From the IMG/VR virus record IMGVR_UViG_3300003691_000062, positions 1-22,055 of that record: a stretch of DNA of 22,055 bases. The stretch is one strand, 5' to 3'. Shown piece by piece: positions 14,797 through 22,055 of this stretch. The notes beneath the pieces are model-generated. The model searched no databases. It worked only from the letters and a program-made list of their open reading frames with translations, and was not told the origin of the DNA. A program made the position numbers and the translations under genes. Source of the DNA: a virus. Positions within the stretch are counted from its first letter, which is position 1. Each line of letters starts with the position of its first letter.

Positions 14797-17700
14797 TAGG
14801 GTGTTCTCTCTATTCCTGTTAGTGTAATTTTTCGCTGTAGGCGAGTAGTTGTCCTAATTGATTCAGTTTCCCCATCACCTGAAATCACTACAGGGTCAGC
14901 CACATCAAGCCCTTCTATGTTATGGAAGTCATCAATTCGAGTAGTAAGGGTATCCACTTTAGTTTCTGTGCTAACTCCATTAGCAATTGCAGTATCGACC
15001 TTACCTTCAATTGCTGCAATCCCTGCGTTGTTAGGAGCTACACCAGTCAACCAATCACCTTGATTTAATTGTAGTTCATTGGTATCGACAAGCACTGCAT
15101 CCACCTTACCGTCTATAGTTGCTAACTGACTGTCTAGGTCAGCCACCGCTAGACCTAATGCTGCTCTGGTAGCTGCTGCATCTAAACCACCAACCCCGCT
15201 TATTTGATTAGGTAGAGTAGTTCCAGTATCCTCAAGAATTAAATCAACCTTACCATCAATAACACTGGATGCAATGTCTACATTATCCAAATTAGGTGCT
15301 CTTACAGCGGTATAGCCCTGCTCTGTTAATGCTTCTTTTACGGTAGCCTTATTAACTGCTGTACCAGTAGTTACTTCTACCACTGAAACGTTCCCTAACC
15401 AATTACCTATACCAACCCCAAAGCCGGAACTTGTAGGCTCTCTTGCAGGGTAAAGGCCGTCTGACCGGTAGATACGTTTCGAGTCAGTACGGTGGAAAGA
15501 TGAACCTGCGTTATTGTTAAACCACAGATCAAGAGTAGGTACATTTACGCGGTAAGCACCTTCTGCCGCTGTAATTCCTCCCCAAAATTGGTCGATCCCT
15601 TCTTCCGTAGTCAACTGTAAACAGAAGAAAGCATACGCCTCATCTGAAGTCCAGTTACCAGCCACCATAAAGTCAATCTCATCATTAGCAAAGTCACCCG
15701 CGAACTTAGCTGTAACCGGAGCGCTTGAACCATCTACAGCATTGATAGTGTACCACTCGTCAGTAATAATAAAATTGGTTGCATCTACGCTGAACCCAAG
15801 ACTTGAAGCCGTTACAAAAGTTTCAAAATATTTAAAAGTAGAAGCACCATTCAATTCCGCAAACCTGATACGTACTAAATCCTCTGCCGCGAAAGTAGGA
15901 GCACCAGAGAGGAGCAAATCTCCAGCATCATTAATTAATAGAAAGTCACCAGCATCGTTAATTAACACTAGACCTCCTGGATCTGCGTCGATATAGTTTT
16001 CAAAATAAGATGCACTGGCTGGATCGCCGGAGTAGAAAGGGTGACCTTGTGTAATATTATAGATTTCTAGCCTTATTTCATTCCCATCGGTAGGCAGGTT
16101 AGACACAGTGATACTCGCTGTTACTGCCGGAATATAATAATCGCCTGGAGTATCCGACTCAAATTGAGTAAAATCTGGATGATCTGCACCTGAACGCTCA
16201 ACATAGAATCCCACAGCTACAGGAGTTACCCCTTCTTCATATCCATTTTCTGTCTCTATTGTTGCGCCGTTATAGATCACCATGTCAGGCATTTCAAACC
16301 ACGTAAGACCTGTTCCTCCAGGTATAACGCCATTGGGATCAGCTACCCCCTGCATGTTTATCCAGTCCGCAATATCCGCACCTGAATTATTATTAGCATC
16401 GACCCACTTATACGCAAAAGCTTTATCCCCTACTACTCCGCCTGTAACCAGCGTCATACCAGTTATAGCCGGATCAACCCCTGTATAACCATGATTTACA
16501 TTTGATAGTGGGATTGTGTACAGCGTGGATTTAAGCGCCGATACACCAGCATTAACCAGTACATCTAACCGACCCTGCTTTGAGCCAGCTAGGAATGATT
16601 TAATCAGCAGGTAATCATCAGTGTTACTGTCTGGCGTACCATCATGATTAGCGTCAGCGTAATACTGAAAAGTTTCATCAACCACATCATTCGTCAGAGT
16701 GATGGCAGTTGAATTGCCAGAGTTTGTGTTTCTGTAATGCGTAGTAGCTCCAGCGATATTTCCTACTGACTGAATTGAATACCATTTTTCAATCGGATTT
16801 AAGAAATCAAGTACGTGGTAAACCTCTGAACCTGCACCTTTCCAATACTGCATATCAGTTACAGTCATGCCATCAGTTTGATCAACACGTACCAGTCCTG
16901 GAATAGCATCCATCAATAACGGAGTATTGTAATAGCTGCTATTTAAACGTATCAAATCAGCTATTGATGATCTAATATTCAGTGCGTTTTGATCAGCAAG
17001 GATATTTAGGACTTTCGTCCCCCTGTCATATGTGTAGTGTGTTGTTACTGCCAGGCTATGATTTTCGTTATAGACTTCATCAAAATCCATCTCGATATCG
17101 TAATCACCATCTATCGGGATTACGTTCTGCCTGTTTATTGGCACATAACTTTGGAATACAGCTTCAATGTCAATTGGATCAGCATCAGGCCAAACATAAT
17201 CGAGTGTTGTGTTTGTATCGCTATCAACGATAGTTTGTAAATCATCCTGAAAGTATCGGATCAACGCTGTGCTGTCTGTATTTATTGATAGAGTTAATAC
17301 AGGGGCAGCGAGGGTTAAAGTACCACCACCTGAGCCAGTGGGCCTAAACCCATGCCCTGTATCGACCGTAATTGTCAGGGTTCCTGTTCCTGTGTAATCA
17401 ATATCAAAACTACCTAAACCACCCGATGTGGACATGCCTGTTGCCAACCATGTTTGACCTCCGTGATTACCCGTGATTTGGATTGACAGATTTGAATGAT
17501 TCAAGAACGTACAGTTTTGCAGCTTTTCAAAGTCTGCTTTAGTGCTAACAACAAATTGTGAATTATCTACGCCATCGGTAAACGTATTGCCGCCGGTCAG
17601 TGCTGTTCCTATCACACCTGAGTGTGCTTTACATCTTGAGAATGTCCATCCTGTTATTGTTCCGCCTGTAAATATAGGTGTTGCATTAACTGCTGTAACC

Positions 17701-19256
17701 CGCCCCGTGGCTATGCCTGATTTAATAATACATTGGTGAAAATCACCAAAATTATACACATTAGCTGTTAATGTTGTATTAGTGTCTATAGTGCCGGAAA
17801 GAGACGCAGTAGCAATTTTGGACTGCACCCTGCCGTTAGCAAAATCTAATTTTCCGGGCATTTCTATACCCTGAGCTGTTGAGTCCCACACAGTATCAGT
17901 AGAACCGTCTCCTATTGACCATGACTGGGTTATATAATATTGACCTGTTGCTTGATCTAATTGTTTTTGTACAGTATTTAATCCGTTAGTTTCTGAGTAC
18001 TCGAACATAGTCTCAAAACTCGCAGGTCGTGTAGCATTACCGCCGACTGGCTTCATCATATTAAGACTATGTACCGGTAACCACAATGTGCCATCATTTG
18101 CTGCACTAGGTTCGATCAGTTTGCCAAAAAAGATATGACTTACTTTTGAGATATCAAAACCAGTGCCAACACTTATATCTTCATAACCACCTTCAACATC
18201 AACAAGGATATTAGTCTTAGTCTTAGGAGACGGTATTGAGTCATTGCCTTTTAACCCCCAGATTTTATATGCTGTATTTGTGTCATCATACAGTCCAAAA
18301 TAAATACCTTGATCTGCATAATTTCTTAAAGTAGTTGAGCCAGTAAATACCATTCCAAGAGTGAAAACCTTACCCGTATAGTCTTTAGGTGCTGTCCAGT
18401 TCGTTGCTGTTAGCAGATATTGATCAGTGAACGAGTTTGATGTTACTTGAACATTGGATGAGTAATAACTTTCAAATAAACCACCGTCTACCCCTGACGG
18501 ACGTTGATAGTAAGTAGCAAGAGAATTAATAGTGGTTATTAAGGGTGTTATATCAGATGGAACTACTCCTTCTGTGTTGCCAAAATACCCCATATTATGC
18601 TCTAACGTTGAAGGTAAGGTATCTACTCTAGCCTCATCAACAACGGTATTACATTTAATCGCTAGTGTCAGTGTCGCAAATATGTCTGCACTATTACCTC
18701 CGTAAGGGAATGTTATTGCTCCAGTAGGCGATGCTGTCAGCATATGTTTATATGAGCAAGTTGTCTGCACTGCTGATGCCCCTTTTTCCGTTCCAGCAGA
18801 TAGCCACCCCTCGGGATGTAAGCAGTCTGAAAAAGCTCCGCCCGCTATGGCGGTTATTAATATAGTTCCGTTATGAGCGGGGGTAATAGTTCCAGACTGT
18901 GGTTTGGTCGTATTACCTGTCGTTATATTATTAGATGCCGATATAGGATTAGCAGTGTCTCCATCAGGGATAACGAACCAATGCCCTGTCAGCTCATCTG
19001 AAGAACTAAGCGTAATTGTGTCCGATGTTATGGGAGTGGCAGCACCAGTCATTGTGTAGCTTTTTAAGACTTCGCTGCCACCCGTCGAAATGACTCGCTC
19101 TGTCCACAATCCTGAAGTGAATGTAACTGTTATATTTGCGTCAATACCAAGAATTAAAACAGCTAGATCACCTGTTAAGTGTGCAGGAACATCAATATCA
19201 TGAGTCAATGATGCCGATTCAGATCCGAAAGATGTTTGTTTCGATACTTCACCCAT
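14796..19256 (-). CDS. Giant adhesin-like virion protein encoded in the head region
   Basis: A 1486-residue, Thr/Ser/Asn/Gly/Asp-rich, beta-dominated protein. Residues 1 to about 200 look like a beta-sandwich (LTGDLAVLILGIDANITVTF). About 230-470 resemble a lectin-like sandwich. About 470-690 have the short-strand Asn/Thr-rich pattern of a beta-helix (FEKLQNCTFLNHSNLSIQITG). About 865-960 include acidic loops DANHDGTPDSNTDD and DANNNSGADIADW. Around 1090-1110 a nine-residue unit is repeated (LINDAGDFL/LINDAGDLL). The C-terminus (about 1330-1486) has ID GKVD-type heptads and a FHNIEGLDVADPVVISG end. I associate that end with fibre-type phage proteins. The start ATG cannot be extended (an in-frame stop precedes it) and lacks a strong Shine-Dalgarno. 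Likely a head or tail fibre/adhesin. Confidence 0.75.
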   Translation of the reverse strand: MGEVSKQTSFGSESASLTHDIDVPAHLTGDLAVLILGIDANITVTFTSGLWTERVISTGGSEVLKSYTMTGAATPITSDTITLSSSDELTGHWFVIPDGDTANPISASNNITTGNTTKPQSGTITPAHNGTILITAIAGGAFSDCLHPEGWLSAGTEKGASAVQTTCSYKHMLTASPTGAITFPYGGNSADIFATLTLAIKCNTVVDEARVDTLPSTLEHNMGYFGNTEGVVPSDITPLITTINSLATYYQRPSGVDGGLFESYYSSNVQVTSNSFTDQYLLTATNWTAPKDYTGKVFTLGMVFTGSTTLRNYADQGIYFGLYDDTNTAYKIWGLKGNDSIPSPKTKTNILVDVEGGYEDISVGTGFDISKVSHIFFGKLIEPSAANDGTLWLPVHSLNMMKPVGGNATRPASFETMFEYSETNGLNTVQKQLDQATGQYYITQSWSIGDGSTDTVWDSTAQGIEMPGKLDFANGRVQSKIATASLSGTIDTNTTLTANVYNFGDFHQCIIKSGIATGRVTAVNATPIFTGGTITGWTFSRCKAHSGVIGTALTGGNTFTDGVDNSQFVVSTKADFEKLQNCTFLNHSNLSIQITGNHGGQTWLATGMSTSGGLGSFDIDYTGTGTLTITVDTGHGFRPTGSGGGTLTLAAPVLTLSINTDSTALIRYFQDDLQTIVDSDTNTTLDYVWPDADPIDIEAVFQSYVPINRQNVIPIDGDYDIEMDFDEVYNENHSLAVTTHYTYDRGTKVLNILADQNALNIRSSIADLIRLNSSYYNTPLLMDAIPGLVRVDQTDGMTVTDMQYWKGAGSEVYHVLDFLNPIEKWYSIQSVGNIAGATTHYRNTNSGNSTAITLTNDVVDETFQYYADANHDGTPDSNTDDYLLIKSFLAGSKQGRLDVLVNAGVSALKSTLYTIPLSNVNHGYTGVDPAITGMTLVTGGVVGDKAFAYKWVDANNNSGADIADWINMQGVADPNGVIPGGTGLTWFEMPDMVIYNGATIETENGYEEGVTPVAVGFYVERSGADHPDFTQFESDTPGDYYIPAVTASITVSNLPTDGNEIRLEIYNITQGHPFYSGDPASASYFENYIDADPGGLVLINDAGDFLLINDAGDLLLSGAPTFAAEDLVRIRFAELNGASTFKYFETFVTASSLGFSVDATNFIITDEWYTINAVDGSSAPVTAKFAGDFANDEIDFMVAGNWTSDEAYAFFCLQLTTEEGIDQFWGGITAAEGAYRVNVPTLDLWFNNNAGSSFHRTDSKRIYRSDGLYPAREPTSSGFGVGIGNWLGNVSVVEVTTGTAVNKATVKEALTEQGYTAVRAPNLDNVDIASSVIDGKVDLILEDTGTTLPNQISGVGGLDAAATRAALGLAVADLDSQLATIDGKVDAVLVDTNELQLNQGDWLTGVAPNNAGIAAIEGKVDTAIANGVSTETKVDTLTTRIDDFHNIEGLDVADPVVISGDGETESIRTTTRLQRKITLTGIERTP
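15922..15975 (-). repeat. Tandem nine-residue repeat in the giant virion protein
   Basis: Two 27-bp units about 27 bp apart on the plus strand (CCAGCATCATTAATTAA and CCAGCATCGTTAATTAA) encode LINDAGDFL and LINDAGDLL around residues 1095-1112. Short LL-x-D-G/N repeats of this sort are seen as small beta-turn repeats in phage fibre proteins. Confidence 0.75.
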
Positions 19257-19285
19257 TACATTTTAATCCGCCATGTAATATTCAT
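19256..19285 (-). promoter_or_regulatory. Candidate leader mini-ORF coupled to the giant virion gene
   Basis: In the 34-bp spacer an AAGGGG Shine-Dalgarno-like sequence precedes ATG at 19285, which opens a nine-codon frame (MNITWRIKM). Its TAA forms a TAATG overlap with the start of the giant protein. That giant start lacks a good Shine-Dalgarno of its own, so a translated mini-ORF could deliver ribosomes by re-initiation. Seen directly; function is speculative and chance is possible in such a short stretch. Confidence 0.35.
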
Positions 19286-19290
19286 CTCAT

Positions 19291-19647
19291 TCACCCCTTC
19301 TTAGCCCAAATTCCGACCATTAGAATGAGAACAGCTTGAAACAAATGCAGCAACCAATTTAATGCCCGGCCCCTACCTGTTGAAACAACTTCTAATGATG
19401 TAATCCGCTTTTCATCTTTTTGCCTGTTTGATTTGAGTTCCTTTATTTCTGCTTCACAACCTACTTTACACGTCCTTAACTCCCCACCTACCCTTGTAAT
19501 TGTTAGCCGGTCATCATTCTGTCTTTCATTAAGCACAGCGACAGAGGCTTTCATGTCGGAAGCAACCTGCCCTAACGCATCAATTTTACTGAACAGAACT
19601 TTATTACCGTCTATTAACTGCTGAATAAGGATTGATTCTTGTGTCAT
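19291..19647 (-). CDS. Coiled-coil protein with C-terminal membrane segment (XhlA-like architecture)
   Basis: A 118-residue protein starting MTQESILIQQLIDGNKVLF. Residues 1 to about 90 form heptad-rich coiled coil (IDALGQVASDMKASVAVLNERQ, ITSLEVV) with two cysteines at 60 and 64 (TCKVGC). Residues about 96-114 (LNWLLHLFQAVLILMVGIW) are one hydrophobic helix followed by AKKG. This soluble-coil plus C-terminal membrane anchor layout is that of XhlA-type proteins, associated with lysis or surface proteins, but the similarity is architectural only. It overlaps the portal stop as ATGA. The location between portal and giant virion protein is unusual for a lysis gene. Alternatives: a membrane-anchored assembly factor or an accessory virion protein. 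Confidence 0.6.
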   Translation of the reverse strand: MTQESILIQQLIDGNKVLFSKIDALGQVASDMKASVAVLNERQNDDRLTITRVGGELRTCKVGCEAEIKELKSNRQKDEKRITSLEVVSTGRGRALNWLLHLFQAVLILMVGIWAKKG

Positions 19648-21077
19648 TGGTCATTACCTGCATTACTGCTTGCCGCATCATCAACATTCAACTGATTACC
19701 TGTGCTTGCGAATTTACTAGGGTCAATGTCAAAAGGCAAGTCACCAAACAACACTTTATCCTTTTTCCACTGCTCCACAACCTTCTCAAGACGCTCACCA
19801 AGGATTTTAGCTGCTTTAGTAGGTGATATCATACCGGAACGAACTTTCGCTGCTAGAACGTCAAATTCTTCCTGTGGATTGACTGCTGCACGAGCAGGGA
19901 ATGTCCAATCGGGAGAAAAGTCACCTTTACCAGTGACAGCCTGATAAATTCCATCGAACCACCTGAATACTTTCTGCAATCCTGGTTTGAACATAAGCTT
20001 CTGCGCGAAGTCGAGTTCATTGTAAAATTCCGATCTACCCATGCGACCTGAAGCAAAATTAACCAACGAGTAATCGCCGGTAATTTGCTCGTAAGTTAAC
20101 CCAACACCTACAGCCATATCCCTTTTAAGGCCAGTATCAAACCCCATCGCATTATCGGCTCGTGGTGGAGTAACTACATGAGGTGTTGACCCTGGTTTAA
20201 TGTGCTGGATCATTGCAGGTTCTAATTCGTCAGGAAAATCTTTAGTACCGTCACCGCCTAACCCTAATTTTTCATCCGCATCTTCAACAAACAATGCAAA
20301 CAATGCAGAAATCTGTTGTTGCATCAACTTGGCATCTTTATAGGTGTCATAGTCGCGCATGAGTGTTGCGACAGCAGCCAACCATGTCATACCTAAATGT
20401 TGACCAGGGCGTTCTTTACGGAAAATATGAACTATATTTTCAGCAGGATAAAATTTAGATTCAGTTCTTAGTTTTCGAGAGTCAGTTAAGAACCAGTACC
20501 CCTTCAATTGTCCTTCTTTTGTGTACTCGATCCCATCGACAATATCCAACCCTGTTTTTGCTCGATCAAGCTGGCTTTGCTCAAAAGTTTGAAGCTGCAA
20601 CGGAAACTTTAAAGCTGCATTGATATGTTTACGAATAAACACTCCACCTGACTCAACCACTACAGTTGACCATAACCACTGAAGACCATATAAATCATAA
20701 TGACCTTCAAAATCACAATCGGTACTTTCCGCCCAATTATCCCAACTTTCCTGGAATTTTTTAGCTTTCTTATCGTTAGTTGCGGTAACATCTACAGAAA
20801 TTCCAGCACCAACGATATTGTTTGCCCAAACACGTTTAACCCGATTAGCTAAAGGATTATTTCTACCAAGTTCTTGTGCACCGGCTGTAGCTAATGAAAC
20901 ACCTTTGCTAACTTCACCAGCGCCGGAGGTATTTTTCCGATTCCAACCGTCTGTTCTTCTACCTCTCGACGATATATCATATTCACGAATCGCAGTTTGA
21001 ACAATTCTCGCTCTGGTACGTTTTAATCCTGATTCAGGGTTGAAGAAATTAACTACTACGTCGATGGGATTTTTCAT
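19644..21077 (-). CDS. Portal protein, lambda gpB-like
   Basis: A 477-residue protein (lambda gpB is 533) that forms the dodecameric ring through which DNA is packaged and to which head-tail joiners attach. The N-terminal arrangement of RARIVQTAIREYDISSRGRR, then GAQELGRNNPLANRVKRVWANNIVGAGI is the hallmark of the lambda-type portal family. Further conserved segments include WVVVESGGVF-type strand (residues about 126-135), ENIVHIFRKERPGQHLGMTWL and GVGLTYEQITGDYSLVNFASGRMGRSEF, a motif shared with portals of lambda, Mu-like and related phages. The ATG follows the gpW-like stop as TAATATG, with a weak upstream GG. Placement after terminase and gpW, before the head-structure genes, is canonical. 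Confidence 0.95.
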   Translation of the reverse strand: MKNPIDVVVNFFNPESGLKRTRARIVQTAIREYDISSRGRRTDGWNRKNTSGAGEVSKGVSLATAGAQELGRNNPLANRVKRVWANNIVGAGISVDVTATNDKKAKKFQESWDNWAESTDCDFEGHYDLYGLQWLWSTVVVESGGVFIRKHINAALKFPLQLQTFEQSQLDRAKTGLDIVDGIEYTKEGQLKGYWFLTDSRKLRTESKFYPAENIVHIFRKERPGQHLGMTWLAAVATLMRDYDTYKDAKLMQQQISALFALFVEDADEKLGLGGDGTKDFPDELEPAMIQHIKPGSTPHVVTPPRADNAMGFDTGLKRDMAVGVGLTYEQITGDYSLVNFASGRMGRSEFYNELDFAQKLMFKPGLQKVFRWFDGIYQAVTGKGDFSPDWTFPARAAVNPQEEFDVLAAKVRSGMISPTKAAKILGERLEKVVEQWKKDKVLFGDLPFDIDPSKFASTGNQLNVDDAASSNAGNDQ

Positions 21078-21078
21078 A

Positions 21079-21270
21079 TTAATAACCTTTGCTCGTTGTC
21101 ACCAGTCTCGTGCCTTTCGGTTTAGTTCCGGCAATTTCAGTTTCAATATCCCTGATTGCAATTCGCATTTCTTTCATGGTTTGATATTCTAACCATGTGT
21201 CACCCTCACGAATTTTCAACACACCACGAGCATAGGCGTTTTTTAATTTATCAAGTTGTGCTTGAGTCAT
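21079..21270 (-). CDS. gpW-like head-tail joining protein
   Basis: A 63-residue protein (lambda gpW is 68) starting MTQAQLDKLKNAYARGVLKIREGDTWLEYQ. The pattern of a short N-terminal helix with LDKLKNAYARGVL, an exposed beta hairpin (KIREGDTWLEYQ) and a second helix (EMRIAIRDIETEI) is the gpW fold. gpW is needed to stabilise packaged DNA and to allow tail joining; in lambda it lies between terminase and portal, exactly as here. The ATG overlaps the terminase stop as ATGA. Confidence 0.85.
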   Translation of the reverse strand: MTQAQLDKLKNAYARGVLKIREGDTWLEYQTMKEMRIAIRDIETEIAGTKPKGTRLVTTSKGY

Positions 21271-22055
21271 CTTTTTATCCAGTTTTTGCGTCGAAGTTTA
21301 GGTTTACGATCATCATCAACCTTAATTGTATCTGATACTTCAGGGAAATATATATTCTCTAATTCAACCCAGTCTTCTTCCGACATTCGATCAATTTGAA
21401 GCATAGCAGAAGCAGCACGGGAGTACACTCTACAGTCTAAAAAATGGTTATCTTTTCGCATATTTTTCCAAATATATCGTAAAAAACCATTATTATCGAC
21501 TTCAGCGATGTATTGTTCTGCTGTAAGTTGCTTAAAATACTCTTCGTCAAGCAACGGGAAATGACAGTATCCAGACGGAAATCGATGATCTTTTTCCAAT
21601 TTTTCATCGGTAGGACGTAGTAAATTAAACCACCGATAAAGTTGCTCTTTTATCACGGATGAACCAACTTTCCACAACATTACACCCCTAGTTATTCTCT
21701 TACCGTCTAACCGTATGTCAACAGGTGTGGGGGTTCCTAATATCGTCTTGATATTATCATCACCCCTTATCGGAACTACTCTTTCCGAACCATAGTTACG
21801 GCAAAAGTTATAAACTTCATGGGTATTATAGTTGGAGTCAATTGCTACTTTCATGATTGGAATCTGAATACCAGCAGAGTTATCAAATGTACGATCCAGA
21901 AATTGAGTTAATTTAAGTTGAGTAGACTCATTCTCAATACTTCCGTCTATGACCCCTTTTTCTATACACCATGATTCCTTCCGTCTTCCCCAACCAGTCA
22001 CTTCATAAACCAAATAATCTTTCTGAACATCGATACCACAAGTTATGATTAACGC
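21267..22055 (-). CDS. Terminase large subunit, GpA-type, C-terminal (nuclease) part
   Basis: The open frame runs off the right edge of the window, so the N-terminal ATPase half is missing; 262 codons are visible. A TTG at 22013 is not the true start because the frame continues upstream with the conserved GIDVQ strand (visible residues 6-10). Segments typical of the GpA nuclease domain are present: GIDVQKDYLVYEVTGWG, an acidic AIDSNYNTHEVYNFCR, RFPSGYCHFPLLDEEYF, QLTAEQY, and a C-terminal DCRVYSRAASA. The acidic residues in GIDVQ, AIDS and the final DC are candidate metal ligands. The protein cuts concatemeric DNA and drives packaging. It is followed by gpW through an ATGA overlap. Confidence 0.93.
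   Translation of the reverse strand, partial: ALIITCGIDVQKDYLVYEVTGWGRRKESWCIEKGVIDGSIENESTQLKLTQFLDRTFDNSAGIQIPIMKVAIDSNYNTHEVYNFCRNYGSERVVPIRGDDNIKTILGTPTPVDIRLDGKRITRGVMLWKVGSSVIKEQLYRWFNLLRPTDEKLEKDHRFPSGYCHFPLLDEEYFKQLTAEQYIAEVDNNGFLRYIWKNMRKDNHFLDCRVYSRAASAMLQIDRMSEEDWVELENIYFPEVSDTIKVDDDRKPKLRRKNWIKR

Noticed and set aside
1-22055. tRNA genes, integrase, attachment sites, defence genes or plus-strand operons
   Set aside because: None could be supported; the minus strand is filled by structural genes with very short gaps, the longest 68 bp.

Overview
The window is one unbroken, minus-strand morphogenesis module of a tailed phage or prophage. Transcription runs from high to low coordinates, and no convincing plus-strand gene, tRNA, integrase, IS element or CRISPR array is visible. 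The gene order (terminase large subunit, gpW-like joiner, lambda-type portal, protease/capsid, head-tail completion, tail tube, long tape measure, tail-tip proteins) points to a long, flexible-tailed siphovirus. The mix of lambda-like (GpA, gpW, portal, gpZ-like) and Mu-like (gpT-like capsid) parts is typical of mosaic temperate phages of Gram-negative bacteria. The DNA is moderately AT-rich by eye. The host cannot be named from this window.

Right to left in direction of transcription. 22055-19644: DNA packaging and portal (partial terminase, gpW-like protein, portal). 19647-13013: a large accessory block between portal and protease. It holds a small coiled-coil protein with a C-terminal membrane segment, a 1486-residue adhesin-like virion protein, a 215-residue fibre-like protein, a previously hidden 57-residue gene, and three small beta-rich proteins. 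12982-10449: a 706-residue prohead protease / scaffold / major capsid fusion with a strong in-frame internal translation start, then a DUF2190 capsid-decoration protein. 10445-7804: head-tail and tail completion proteins, a GroES-like co-chaperonin, a 59-residue protein and the tail tube protein. 7735-1: tape measure, a small tail-tip protein, and a giant tail protein that leaves the window unfinished.

Nearly all genes are translationally coupled by TAATG or ATGA overlaps, so stoichiometry is probably set after transcription. Strong Shine-Dalgarno sequences appear mainly where high output is expected (both starts of the capsid fusion, the decoration protein, the small protein before the tail tube). 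Two hairpins lie just downstream of the two highest-copy products. One follows the capsid gene and has a TTCG tetraloop. The other follows the tail tube gene and is a near-perfect intrinsic terminator.

Most of the window is standard phage machinery. The features most worth a second look are the phage-borne GroES-like protein inside the tail operon, the internal start in the protease/capsid fusion, the fibre-like cassette inserted in the head region, the small uncatalogued 57-residue gene, and the apparent absence of a tail-assembly chaperone between tail tube and tape measure.
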